Assembly (NCBI GenBank): GCA_016192455.1
Contig: JACPUC010000028.1
Span: forward strand, 46,260-110,259
DNA: 64,000 nt
Origin: Candidatus Tectimicrobiota bacterium
GTDB taxonomy: Bacteria > JACPUC01
Direction: 5' to 3'
Positions 34,938 through 43,208 of the stretch are shown here, in pieces. Position numbers and translations under genes: made by a program. How positions within the stretch are numbered: position 1 is the first letter of the stretch; the number at the start of each line of letters is the position of its first letter. Under the pieces are notes generated by a model. It ran no database searches. It worked only from the letters and a program-made list of their open reading frames with translations, and had not been told where the DNA came from.

Positions 34938-35888
34938 ATGGCTGAGCCGGGCGACCGATCGCCGCAGCCGAATCCCCCGCCTCCGCCCCCTGAGCATCCC
35001 GCGCCTGCGAATCCCGGCACGCCGCAAGCTTCCTCGAATGATCCCTCCCGGGCGCCAATCGTCTGGACGGCCGAGGCTCGGCAGCGCGTCGAGAACGCCC
35101 CGGCTTTCGTGCGCGCCGGCATCCTGAAGCTCACCGAGCTGCGGGCGCGGGAGCGCGGTCTGCGCGCCATCACCTCGGAGTTCCTCACCGAAATCCGCAA
35201 CGAGTCGATGCTGCGCGTCTCGAAGAGCATCAAGAAGTTCGGCTTCGAGGAGCTGAGCCTGGAGGCCTTCGAGGTGGCGAAGGAGAAGATGCGGCGCCAC
35301 CCGCGCAAGGTGGAGGTGATCGGCGAGATTCAAGAGTTCCTGGCGCAGCGCACGGAACGCAACCAGGAGATCATGGAAAAGTTCGCCCGTTACCTGGAGA
35401 TCGTGCCGAAGCAGGGCATCCCCTGGACGATGGAAGCGCTGCGGCGCCTGGAGGTGATGCCGCCCTTCGCGCGGCGGATGGCGAAGGAGGCGGTGGAAGA
35501 ACAGGCCCGCAAGAGCCGCGAGGTGGTGATCTCCTCGACATTCCTTGCAAAGGTCCTGAATGAACTGCTGCCCGACGCCCGTCGGTTCATGTCAGCGCTC
35601 GGCGGGGCTCTTCCCAATGCAGGTGGCGTGGGCGATGCGAGCGGAGCGCCAGCATCGGAAGAGGCGGCGCCCGACGCGAAGCACCTGGCCCCTCTGGAAT
35701 CCCTCCCCATCACCATGCCCTGGGAAGAGGAGCCTCTGCGGCGCGTGCGGCGCGTGCCGCTCGATTTCATCAGGGAGCGGCTCATCCGGCGCGTCGAGGC
35801 CTACGCCCGGCGCCAGGACACCCCCACCGTCACCCTGGCGCACTTCACGACCGCCAGGTTCCTGCCTGACGACGAAGAGCCTTCTTGA
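34938..35888 (+). CDS. Protein with three PCP_red (protochlorophyllide-reductase C-terminal-like) domains
   Basis: 316 aa from ATG 34938, with AAGGTGA upstream. After a proline-rich head come three copies of a roughly 49-residue unit that starts with a Trp and reads like the PCP_red domain (PF08369) at the C-terminus of ChlB/BchB: WTAEARQRVENAPAFVRAG (from about 43), WTMEALRRLEVMPPFARRM (from about 163) and WEEEPLRRVRRVPLDFIRE (from about 262). The segment between the first two is helical and charged. No ChlN, ChlL or photosynthesis gene is near, so these domains probably have another role, such as binding iron-sulfur or tetrapyrrole proteins. Third copy is the most divergent. Confidence 0.72.
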   Translation: MAEPGDRSPQPNPPPPPPEHPAPANPGTPQASSNDPSRAPIVWTAEARQRVENAPAFVRAGILKLTELRARERGLRAITSEFLTEIRNESMLRVSKSIKKFGFEELSLEAFEVAKEKMRRHPRKVEVIGEIQEFLAQRTERNQEIMEKFARYLEIVPKQGIPWTMEALRRLEVMPPFARRMAKEAVEEQARKSREVVISSTFLAKVLNELLPDARRFMSALGGALPNAGGVGDASGAPASEEAAPDAKHLAPLESLPITMPWEEEPLRRVRRVPLDFIRERLIRRVEAYARRQDTPTVTLAHFTTARFLPDDEEPS

Positions 35889-36028
35889 CGCCCTTCCCCT
35901 CGGCACCGGAGAGTCCGGCAGCATCGCCGCCGTCCCAGCCTGGTTGCTTTCGTGGCGCGCCGGTTCTCCCTCACCCCTGAGGCGACGTTCCGTCTCCAGG
36001 AGCTGCCGATGACGAAAGCGCCGGCATG

Positions 36029-36058
36029 AAAAAAACTGCCGGGCCCATCACCCGGCAG
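36029..36058 (-). terminator. Intrinsic terminator, minus strand
   Basis: On the minus strand CTGCCGGG, loop TGATGGG, CCCGGCAG forms a perfect 8-bp stem followed by seven T. It lies 504 bases past the stop of the zinc-ribbon PCP_red gene, the nearest minus-strand gene. Confidence 0.8.
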
Positions 36059-36076
36059 CTCGTTTCCGAAGCAATT

Positions 36077-36119
36077 CCCCATGGGCCTTCGGCCCGCTGG
36101 CGACGAGATGAACATGGGG
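36077..36119. repeat. 43-bp dispersed repeat, copy 2
   Basis: Same ends and inner hairpin as the copy at 26851-26893: starts CCCCATGGGCCTTCGGCCC and ends GAGATGAACATGGGG, with changes only in the middle. Confidence 0.8.
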
Positions 36120-36223
36120 GAGGCTCGGCGGCGCCGTTTCCAGAACGGCGCCGACCATTCCTTGGTACGCGCCGGGGTACGCGCCAGTCTGTCGGAGGAG
36201 AGAACCGTGGATGATCGCCGCTG

Positions 36224-36443
36224 GGAGGGGCGGTTCGCGAACCGCCCCTACGCCTGACCTCACACGTACGCGCAGGGTCGAGCCTTGTAGGGGCAGGGCG
36301 TGCCCTGCCCGCCCGCACCTCACCTCATCACATCCGTGCGGGATCGTGCCGGCGGGGGAAGGACGGGGCAAGCCCCGCCCCTACCTCACCTCACGCGTGC
36401 GGGTCGGGCCGGATGGTGGGGGCGATTCGCGAACCGCCCCTAC
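36224..36443. repeat. Tandem array of four GC palindromes
   Basis: Four palindromic elements start near 36224, 36287, 36356 and 36416, a period of about 60-70 bases. Elements 1 and 4 are near-copies of the 28-bp palindrome at 15140; 2 (GTAGGGGCAGGGC and inverse) and 3 (CGGGGC-AA-GCCCCG) are relatives. The spacers are also related (ACCTCAC followed by CGTGCGGGTCG), so whole units were duplicated. Confidence 0.8.
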
Positions 36444-36561
36444 GAGATGCTCCGTGCGCCTTCGTCGTGCTCATTGCTGGCGCGCCCCTCGGCGGCCCAA
36501 GTTCAACGCCGAAGGGCAGCGGTCATGTTCTAAGGCACGCGCTCCGCCCGCTACCCCCGTC

Positions 36562-37029
36562 TCACATGCCGAACTGCGAGCGCGCCTCATCCATCACCTT
36601 GGCGGTGATGCGCGTCTCGCCGCGCTGGCGGGCGAACTCCTCGATACCGCTCTTCGCCATCGGCCGCACGAAGCTGGGGATGCGCTGGAGGCGCTCGGCG
36701 GCCTCATCGGTCCACACCGGCGCGCCCTGCTGGGAGGCGGTCTCGCCTGGGGCCTCCATGTCGCCCGCCAGCTCCTTCTCGCGCAGCATGCCGCTGATCG
36801 GACACTTGCCGGACGCCGCCGCGGCTCCGTCGGCGGCCGGCTGCGTGCCGGCAACCCCAAGCTGCACATCCATCGACCTCAGCAAGTGCGTCTCGCCGGG
36901 GTTCGTGAGCATGCCGAAGCGCGCCTTGCAAGTGGGACAAGCGAGGATGATCGTCAGCGAGTCGCGGCGCGGCCCCTCAAGGTCGGCCAGGCGCATCTGC
37001 TCATCGCACTGCAAACAAAGGAACTTCAT
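36562..37029 (-). CDS. Zinc-ribbon protein with C-terminal PCP_red domain
   Basis: 155 aa. The N-terminus has two CxxC pairs, C5/C8 and C31/C34 (LCLQCDE and ACPTCKA), a probable zinc ribbon. The C-terminal 50 residues (WTDEAAERLQRIPSFVRPMAK, then FARQRGETRITAKVMDEAR) are a PCP_red domain like those in the protein at 34938-35888. The start overlaps the end of the Mrp ATPase gene by four bases (ATGA), so they are translationally coupled. The coupling to an Fe-S carrier suggests a role in iron-sulfur or cofactor assembly, which is inference. Confidence 0.78.
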   Translation of the reverse strand: MKFLCLQCDEQMRLADLEGPRRDSLTIILACPTCKARFGMLTNPGETHLLRSMDVQLGVAGTQPAADGAAAASGKCPISGMLREKELAGDMEAPGETASQQGAPVWTDEAAERLQRIPSFVRPMAKSGIEEFARQRGETRITAKVMDEARSQFGM

Positions 37030-37967
37030 GGAAGGTCTCCATGTTGGGTGGCGGGTGCGGTCGTCGTCGAAGGCTGCTCCACCTCAACCAAGCCGGCCTC
37101 GATCAGCCGGGCAACGCTGGTGATCGCTCGTGACGCGGGCGCTTCAGGATGCTCGAGAAGGAAGGGGCGCCCGGCATCGCTGGCGGCTCCGAGACGGGGA
37201 TCGAAGGGGATGCCGCCGAGGTACGGGACACCGTGCCGCGCCGCCAACATCACCGCACTCTCGCTGCTGCTAAAGAGCGGTCCAATCTCGCCGCACCCCT
37301 GGCAGACGTAGCCAGCCATGTTCTCCACCACACCCAGCACTCTTCGCTTTACAACCTCCGTGGCCATCGTGATGGACTTGCCGACGATGAACTGCGACAT
37401 CTCCGATGGGATGGTGACGACCACCGCGGCGGCAGACTCGGGCAGCAGGCTGCTGACGTTCTGCAGGCGATCCGTGCCGGGCGGCAGGTCGATGAGCAGG
37501 AAGTCGAGCTCACCCCAGGCGGCCTCGGTGAGGAAGTGGCGCAGCGTGTTGACCTCGAGGTTGCCGCGCCACATGTAGGTCTCCCGCGGCGGTCCTTCCC
37601 AAGTCACGGGCGTGGCGTCGCCCGCCAGGAAGAGGTCCATGCTCAACACCTTGATGCCCTGGCTGCTGCGGGCGGGTTCCAACCCCTGCGCCGCGGCGGG
37701 GAAGCGCTGCTGGCGCACCCCCAGCATGGCGGCGATGGACGGGCCGTTGAGGTCGCCGTCCAGCACACCCACCCGCCGGCCGGCGGCGGCGAACGCCAGG
37801 GCGAGATTGGCCGTCAGCAGGCTCTTTCCCACGCCTCCTTTGCCGCTCATCACCGCAACCACCCAGCGGACGCGGGCGAGACGGTCGAGGAGCCGCTTCT
37901 GTTGCTCCGCCACCTGGGCGGCAATGTTCGAGCCCCCGTCACCTTGCAGGTCAAAGTAGCTTTTCAT
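37026..37967 (-). CDS. Mrp/ApbC/NBP35-family iron-sulfur carrier ATPase
   Basis: 313 aa from ATG 37967 (MKSYFDLQGDGG); alternative starts exist up to 38015. Deviant Walker A in VAVMSGKGGVGKSLLTANLA, switch residues VGVLDGDLNGPSIAAMLG and DFLLIDLPPGTDRLQN, and the cluster-binding CxxC in GYVCQGCGEIGPLF. These are hallmarks of Mrp proteins, which carry 4Fe-4S clusters to target proteins. The usual N-terminal DUF59/MIP18 domain is absent. It forms an operon with the zinc-ribbon PCP_red gene. Confidence 0.92.
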   Translation of the reverse strand: MKSYFDLQGDGGSNIAAQVAEQQKRLLDRLARVRWVVAVMSGKGGVGKSLLTANLALAFAAAGRRVGVLDGDLNGPSIAAMLGVRQQRFPAAAQGLEPARSSQGIKVLSMDLFLAGDATPVTWEGPPRETYMWRGNLEVNTLRHFLTEAAWGELDFLLIDLPPGTDRLQNVSSLLPESAAAVVVTIPSEMSQFIVGKSITMATEVVKRRVLGVVENMAGYVCQGCGEIGPLFSSSESAVMLAARHGVPYLGGIPFDPRLGAASDAGRPFLLEHPEAPASRAITSVARLIEAGLVEVEQPSTTTAPATQHGDLP

Positions 37968-38129
37968 TACCGAGAGCATCCCCAGCAAGAACAGTGAAGA
38001 GCATGCAGGAGTCACAGCCCTGCCCGACCAGGAGCGCCTCTGGGCCCTCGTGGCCGCGCCCCGGCCGCGGTCGCCGCGCCGCCGCGCCTGAAGCTGGGGT
38101 GGGAGCGCGGCCCTCCTCCTCGACTCGAA

Positions 38130-38158
38130 TTGACAAGCGCGGTCGGCTATATTATAAG
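38130..38158 (+). promoter_or_regulatory. Strong sigma70 promoter of tRNA-Ala
   Basis: Perfect TTGACA (38130-38135), 17-base spacer, TATAAG (38153-38158, 5 of 6 matches), the closest to consensus in the window. The tRNA begins 43 bases downstream. Confidence 0.8.
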
Positions 38159-38200
38159 CGAACGATCGCGCCGGGGTTCAACCCCCTTCTGGATGCGTGT

Positions 38201-38276
38201 GGGGACGTAGCTCAGCTGGGAGAGCGCTGGAATCGCACTCCAGAGGTCGAGGGTTCGAATCCCTTCGTCTCCACCA
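38201..38276 (+). tRNA. tRNA-Ala (anticodon CGC)
   Basis: 76 nt with encoded CCA. Acceptor GGGGACG/CGTCTCC contains the G3-U70 wobble pair that marks alanine tRNAs. D stem GCTC/GAGC, anticodon stem CTGGA/TCCAG with loop ATCGCAC (anticodon CGC, codon GCG), variable AGGTC, T arm GAGGG-TTCGAAT-CCCTT. Fits a high-GC genome where GCG is a common codon. Confidence 0.95.
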
Positions 38277-38575
38277 GAACCTACACTGAGGTGCGGGATT
38301 CCCACCCTGCCGACCTCGAGCCGACGCGCCCGCTTCGCCAGGCCATCAGGCAGCTCCCCGCTCCTTCCCCTCCCTCGTCGAGAACTCAAGGTGGTTTTCC
38401 TGTACGGGGGCTTCCCTCTTCATCTCCCCCGGGATAATCCCACGCCGCCTACGCGAGCCGCCACGCAGCGCGCGAGGAAGGGGCGTGGCCGGAAACACCG
38501 GTCCCCACAGGAACCCTTCCCGCTGGTTCCCCTTTTCACGCAGCAAATCAGTCCGCGACCTCGTGAGACATCCCC

Positions 38576-38785
38576 TTAGCCGGAGACGAGCTTGTAGCCG
38601 AGTTCCACCACCTTCGCCTTCAGATGTTGCAACGTCTCCGCCTTGTCGTACGTCACCTGCGCTTGTTTGCGCTCCAGGGAGACCTTGATGGTGCCGGCGC
38701 CGGTGACCGAGGCAAGCCCCTCGGTGACGCGCTTCACGCAATGCTCGCAGGTCATGCCTTCAATGCCGAGAACCGCTGTTGCCAT
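38576..38785 (-). CDS. Heavy-metal-associated (HMA) copper chaperone, CopZ-like
   Basis: 69 aa single HMA domain: LGIEGMTCEHCVKRVTEGL with the metal-binding CxxC (MTCEHC), then VSLERKQAQVTYDKAE and the closing KVVELGYKLVSG. It binds Cu(I) and hands it to P-type ATPases. The copper ATPase fragment at 63626 carries its own C-terminal HMA domain and is 25 kb away. Nearest neighbour is the UbiD-family gene on the same strand, 109 bases upstream in its reading direction. No CueR site is visible. Confidence 0.9.
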   Translation of the reverse strand: MATAVLGIEGMTCEHCVKRVTEGLASVTGAGTIKVSLERKQAQVTYDKAETLQHLKAKVVELGYKLVSG

Positions 38786-38894
38786 CTTCTTCCTCTCCTG
38801 CGCCCGCCAGCCGCGAACAATTGGGTGAGAGCGCCAAACCGCGGGCCGTGCGCCCTCCCCCTTGCACGCTCACGCAGACGCGCCCGCCGCGGCG

Positions 38895-40289
38895 CTATGG
38901 CTCGCTGAGCGCCTCGAGATCAAGGTTCTCCCAGAGCCGCCGCGGCACCTCGGCCCGCGCCGGAAAGGGCGCCTCCACGGTCTTCGTGGCGTCGATGAGC
39001 ACCTTGGTGTTGAGGCCGTTCGGCTCGGCGCGGCTGCGGATGGTATACCCCGACACCTCCAGGACGTTGGTGTAGACATCGTTGATGAAGCAGAAGTCCA
39101 GGCTCGGCTTGGTGCGCGTCGCCACGGCCCAGAGCACCTCGTCGGTGTTATGGATGTCGATGTCTTCATCCACGACGATGACGTAGGTGGGCCGGAAGGC
39201 CGCGCCAAGCGCGGCAAGTCCCGCCTGCTTCGCCAGCCCGTCGAACTCGGTGCGGATTTTCAGCACCGCCATGCCGACGTTCAGGAAGCGCACGTCGAGG
39301 AGCTGCGGGATCAGCTCCTTCACCTTCTGGTAAAGCGCGATCGGGCGCAGGTCGATGGGACCGCGCGGCAGGCGGATATCCGCCATGGGGATGTTCTGGT
39401 AGCGGGCGTCGCGGCGGTGCGTGATCGCGGTGATCTCCAGCACCGGGCTCTGCCGCTGCAGGCCGTAGTACTTGTGGTACTCGCCGAAGGGGGCCTCAGG
39501 CTCGCGGTGATGGGGTGGGACGACCCCTTCAATAACGATCTCGGCATACGCCGGCACGTAGAGGTCCACCGTCTCGCACTTCACCACCTCGAGCGGCTCC
39601 TGCAGGAGGCCGCCGATAAGTCCATACTCATTGCAAATGCCGGTCGGCGCCGAGGACGGGCCGGCAAAGACCGACCCCATGAACACCGCCGGGTGGTGAC
39701 CGAGGAAGACCGCCACCTCCATCGGCTCGTCGGCTTGCTCGCGCAGGTAGTAGATGTGTTTCGTCTCGATGCTGTCACCCAGGAAGAAGAAGCCGAGCCG
39801 CCGTTTCTCCCCCTTGTACATGAGGCGATAGACGCCGCAGTTCTGTTTGCCGGTCTCCGGATTCTTCACTGTGGTGATGCCGGCGGTGATGTAGGGAGCC
39901 GCGTCGAGCTCCGCATGCTTGACGATGGGCAGCATACCGATGTCAATGTCGTCCCCCTTTAGGATCACATCCTTGATCGGACCCGACTCCACGATGCGCG
40001 GCGGAATCGGGGCCGCCAGCCGCCGCACGATCTCATCCCGCAACTTCGCCTCCGGCGTGGCGAAGGCGATCGACTGCTTGCGCAGAGTATCGACGAGACG
40101 GCTGGAGACGATGGGGAAGCGCGAGCCTTTCACCTTCTCGCAGTAGACCACCGGCCAGCGGTTCTCCGCCTGCAGCTTACGGGCGATGGCCACCGGACCG
40201 AACTCCGGATCAACCTCCCGGCGCACGCGAAACACTTCCTCCGGCGCGCGTTCCTCCAAATCCTCCAGGAATGAGCGCAAGTCCTTCAT
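38895..40289 (-). CDS. UbiD-family prenylated-FMN decarboxylase
   Basis: 464 aa. UbiD-fold signatures: SRFPIVSSRLVD, GDDIDIGMLPIVKHAELDAAPYIT, AEIVIEGVVPPHHREPEAPFGEY with the conserved E-x-x-F-G-E region, and YVIVVDEDIDIHNTDEVLWA near the end. Members need prenylated FMN made by UbiX and reversibly decarboxylate aromatic or unsaturated acids. No UbiX is next to it, so the function cannot be set to ubiquinone synthesis; an aromatic-acid decarboxylase is as likely. Start ATG 40289 follows GGATGCCCAACCG. Confidence 0.9.
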   Translation of the reverse strand: MKDLRSFLEDLEERAPEEVFRVRREVDPEFGPVAIARKLQAENRWPVVYCEKVKGSRFPIVSSRLVDTLRKQSIAFATPEAKLRDEIVRRLAAPIPPRIVESGPIKDVILKGDDIDIGMLPIVKHAELDAAPYITAGITTVKNPETGKQNCGVYRLMYKGEKRRLGFFFLGDSIETKHIYYLREQADEPMEVAVFLGHHPAVFMGSVFAGPSSAPTGICNEYGLIGGLLQEPLEVVKCETVDLYVPAYAEIVIEGVVPPHHREPEAPFGEYHKYYGLQRQSPVLEITAITHRRDARYQNIPMADIRLPRGPIDLRPIALYQKVKELIPQLLDVRFLNVGMAVLKIRTEFDGLAKQAGLAALGAAFRPTYVIVVDEDIDIHNTDEVLWAVATRTKPSLDFCFINDVYTNVLEVSGYTIRSRAEPNGLNTKVLIDATKTVEAPFPARAEVPRRLWENLDLEALSEP

Positions 40290-40743
40290 CGGTTGGGCAT
40301 CCTTTCAACCGTCAGACACCTGACCTGCCGCGGATCACACCGCTGCTCCCCGGCTGCCGCGGTTCTCCTGGCCCCGCTCGCCGCGGCATCGGGCGCACGG
40401 CGCGGATAACTCGGTTCATGCAGGTTCCGCAGTGATGCTCCCCTCCAGGCGGCGACCCTGCACGCCCCTGCGCCAGATGCCGGCGCCGCTTGCCGATCCG
40501 TCGCCACCGACCGCGCGAGGCCCTCCCGCGGGCGCGCCGCGGCCGCGGCCGAGTGGCCGTGCGGCGTGCCAGGGGGCTTGCATCAAGCGCGGAATGGTCT
40601 ATAGTGCAGAGCTGCTGAGGAAAATGCAAATGGGGGCGGAGACCACGCGCCGTCGCCGGGAATCCCAGGGCGGGAGGAAGAGCTGCGACGGCCTGCGCTC
40701 ACGGAACCGGTTCACCCCGGAGAAGGTAAGGAGGAGGAGAGCA
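40290..40743. other. Divergent intergenic region upstream of UbiD and a binding protein
   Basis: 454 bases. A -10-like TATAGT at 40600-40605 with a poor -35 (TTGCAT at 40578) is the best promoter for the rightward gene. The left part has nothing clear. Confidence 0.4.
40578..40605 (+). promoter_or_regulatory. Candidate promoter for the binding-protein gene
   Basis: TTGCAT, 16-base spacer, TATAGT (5 of 6). The gene starts 139 bases downstream with AAGGAGGAGGAG as ribosome-binding site. Confidence 0.4.
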
Positions 40744-41757
40744 ATGTCTCGGGCAAGGGGCTATCAACGCCTCATTCTGCTTCTCGTCAGCATGGTGCTT
40801 GCGGGCAGCCTGCTCGCCCCGCCGGCGCGGGGAGCCGATACGGTCGAGCAGGGGTACATGCCGTTCATCTCATTCGCGCCGCTCTTCGTCGGCATCGAGA
40901 AGGGCTTCTACACCGAGCTGGGCATCGAGCTGAAAATGACGCGCTTCGCCGATGGCAGCAAGATGATCGCGCCCCTGGGGCGGGGCGATCTCGATGTCGC
41001 CTCGGGTTCGCCCACGGCCGGCCTTTACAACGCCATCGCCTCCGGCCTGAAGTTCCGCATCGTCGCCGACAAGGGGCAGGTGCGCAAGGGCGAGCCGGGG
41101 TTCGTCCCCCTCGTGGTGCGCAAGGACCTCTTCGACTCGGGTCGGGTGAAGAAGCTGGCGGACATCAAGGGGCTGGTGATCGGTCAGATCACGAAGGGCG
41201 CCATCAGCGAGTATAGCCTGATGCGCATGGCCAAGGTGGCGGGGCTGAGCTTCGAGGAGCTTAACCAAAACCAAAAGTACCTCTCGCCCCCGAAGCAGTA
41301 CCAGGCCTTGAAGACCAAAGCGATCGATCTGGCCTCCACGGTGGAGCCATGGGGCACCAGTTCCGTGCTCGACGGCGATGGGGTCATCCTGGCAACGAGT
41401 CTGGAATGGCTCGATCGCGACGTTTTCCAGATCGCCACCATGATGTTCTCCGGCAAGTTCATCGCCGAGCGCCGTCCGGTGGCCCAGCGCTGGGTGAATG
41501 CCTACGTCAAGAGCATCCAGTACATGAACAAGCAAGGCATTGCTTCCGAGTCGATTGTGCCGATTATCAACAAGTGGACGAAAGCCGGCGACCAGATGAT
41601 CAAGAAGTCCATCCCTCCCCGCTTCGCGGATGATGGCAGCGTCGATAAGCCATCACTCGAGCTGTCGCAGGACTTCTACTTCGAGCGCGGCCTGATGAAG
41701 CAGAAGATCTCGATGGACGAGGCGGTTGACCTGAGCTTCGTGCGCAACGTCAAGTAA
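40744..41757 (+). CDS. NitT/TauT-type ABC transporter substrate-binding protein (second orphan)
   Basis: 337 aa from ATG 40744. Signal peptide YQRLILLLVSMVLAGSLLAPPARG (about residues 7-30). Mature part VEQGYMPFISFAPLFVGIEKGFYTELGIELKM and GDLDVASGSPTAGLYNAIAS, then TVEPWGTSSVLDGDGV, matches the protein at 7662-8675 motif for motif, so the two are paralogues of one family. It has no permease or ATPase nearby. A convergent binding-protein gene follows with terminator hairpins between. Ligand unknown. Confidence 0.88.
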   Translation: MSRARGYQRLILLLVSMVLAGSLLAPPARGADTVEQGYMPFISFAPLFVGIEKGFYTELGIELKMTRFADGSKMIAPLGRGDLDVASGSPTAGLYNAIASGLKFRIVADKGQVRKGEPGFVPLVVRKDLFDSGRVKKLADIKGLVIGQITKGAISEYSLMRMAKVAGLSFEELNQNQKYLSPPKQYQALKTKAIDLASTVEPWGTSSVLDGDGVILATSLEWLDRDVFQIATMMFSGKFIAERRPVAQRWVNAYVKSIQYMNKQGIASESIVPIINKWTKAGDQMIKKSIPPRFADDGSVDKPSLELSQDFYFERGLMKQKISMDEAVDLSFVRNVK

Positions 41758-41902
41758 CGGCGACCCCAGCGGGCGCGGAGGGATCTTCCTCCCGACCTCG
41801 AAGAGAAGTCCCTGGCGCCCCTCTCTCCGCGTGGGGGGGCGCAGCTCCCTGCCGCTTCGGCCCCCATCTGGTCATGGATTCCACTTCCGCGAGATATGAA
41901 GA

Positions 41903-41927
41903 GGGGGGCTGCATCGTTCAGCCCCCC
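41903..41927. terminator. Bidirectional terminator hairpin between convergent genes
   Basis: GGGGGGCT, loop of nine bases, AGCCCCCC, a perfect 8-bp stem. A second GC hairpin (GCGCCCC/GGGGCGC) lies near 41817-41842. The surrounding 269 bases separate convergent genes and hold no gene. Confidence 0.6.
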
Positions 41928-42026
41928 ACGCCGCCACAGTACGGCTGATGAAACCGCGGGCAGTCCACCACCCTGGCTCATCCATCTTCCTCTCACGCCG
42001 CAGGAGCGGACCGCTGAGATCGCTTC

Positions 42027-43208
42027 CTACGGGTTGACGATTTCAAACTTGCCGTTCCGAACCTCGAGAATCAGCGCCTTGCGTTTGCCGTCGCCGTCTT
42101 CGTTGATGCTCATGGTGCCGCTCAGCACCGGGTGGTCCTTGAGGTTTTGCCAGCAATCGCGCACCTTCACGCGGTCGCTCTCCAGGTCTTTCGGATCGAG
42201 GGTGGCGCCGGATTTTTCGATGCAGTTCTTGTAAATCCACATCGTTTCGTACTGGAAGATCGCCACGAAGTGCGGGCGGCGATGGAACGGATCGAGATCG
42301 ACGTACCTCTTCACCCAGGCGGCGATCTTCGGATCGGGGCTGTCCAGCCACAATCCCGCCGCAATGATGGTCCCCTCGGTGGCCTTGCCGCCGAGTTCGA
42401 TGAAGGTCGGCACCGCGAGCGGCTGCGGACCCCAAAACGACTGTTGCATGCCCTGGCGCCGCACTTCCCGAGCCACGCCGGCGCCCTCGTTTTGCAACGC
42501 CGCGATCACAATACCACCGGGATTGAGCTGCTTGACCTTGGTGACGTGGGCGCTGAAATCGACGTTGCCACTTTGGAAACTCACCGTATCAAGAAGCTCT
42601 ACGTTCAGTATTTTCAGCAAGGAAGGCACCACGATCGTGCCGTTGGCCTTGCTGACGATGTCCTTGTTATCAACGAAGATCGCCACGCTCTTGATCTTGT
42701 TCTTCTTCACCCAATACTCAAGGGCCGGCCAGGCGCTGTCCGCCTCGAGAGTCGTGTTCCGGAAAGCCCAGGGGCGATTCTTCGCGCCGATCCCAGGCGC
42801 CGAGGAGGCCGAGCTGACGATCGGCACCTGGGCCCGGTTGGCGATCGGAAAGGTGACGAGCGTGCAACTGCTCAGCAGCGGACCGGCAAGCGCGAAGACC
42901 TTGTCGCGCTCGATGAGCCGGCGCACCACGTTGATGCATTCGTCCGGCTTGCTGGCGTCGTCGTAATGGATGACGCGCAGCTTCTTGCCCTTGATGCCGC
43001 CCGCGGCGTTGATGTCCTCCACCGCCATGTCGGTGGCGATGCGCTGCTGCCGACCATACTCACCGGCCGGGCCGGAAACGGACAACGGCACGCCGATGAC
43101 CACTTCATGGCTACTCGCCTGGGCGCTGGCCTGCGGCAGCATGACCAGGCCGAGAGCCGCCGCCACCATGACGACGCGTGTTACGAACCGACTGTACCGC
43201 ATGCTCAT
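42027..43208 (-). CDS. Branched-chain-amino-acid-type ABC transporter substrate-binding protein (LivK family)
   Basis: 393 aa from ATG 43208 (or 43202), both just after GGGGGG. Signal peptide VTRVVMVAAALGLVMLPQASAQA. The mature protein starts VVIGVPLSVSGPAGEYGRQQRIATDMA and has INAAGGIKGKKLRVIHYDDASKP, ERDKVFALAGPLLSSCTLVT and AGLWLDSPDPK. This is the LivK/AmiC-like type I fold, which binds amino acids, aromatic acids or amides. No liv transport genes are adjacent. A TTGACA on the minus strand at 43323-43318 is a weak promoter candidate. Confidence 0.9.
   Translation of the reverse strand: MSMRYSRFVTRVVMVAAALGLVMLPQASAQASSHEVVIGVPLSVSGPAGEYGRQQRIATDMAVEDINAAGGIKGKKLRVIHYDDASKPDECINVVRRLIERDKVFALAGPLLSSCTLVTFPIANRAQVPIVSSASSAPGIGAKNRPWAFRNTTLEADSAWPALEYWVKKNKIKSVAIFVDNKDIVSKANGTIVVPSLLKILNVELLDTVSFQSGNVDFSAHVTKVKQLNPGGIVIAALQNEGAGVAREVRRQGMQQSFWGPQPLAVPTFIELGGKATEGTIIAAGLWLDSPDPKIAAWVKRYVDLDPFHRRPHFVAIFQYETMWIYKNCIEKSGATLDPKDLESDRVKVRDCWQNLKDHPVLSGTMSINEDGDGKRKALILEVRNGKFEIVNP

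Larger units (their letters stand above)
35889..36561. other. Repeat-rich intergenic island
   Basis: About 670 bases between convergent PCP_red genes. It holds a minus-strand terminator, a 43-bp repeat copy and a tandem array of GC palindromes, each listed separately, plus a GGCGCCGTT/AACGGCGCC hairpin near 36130-36153. Frames that read through here give proline-rich nonsense such as RGGSRTAPT. Confidence 0.75.

Noticed and set aside
36211..37311. 366-residue plus-strand ORF through the palindrome array
   Set aside because: Its start is translated from GC repeats (RGGSRTAPT) and its rest is antisense to the zinc-ribbon PCP_red and Mrp genes.
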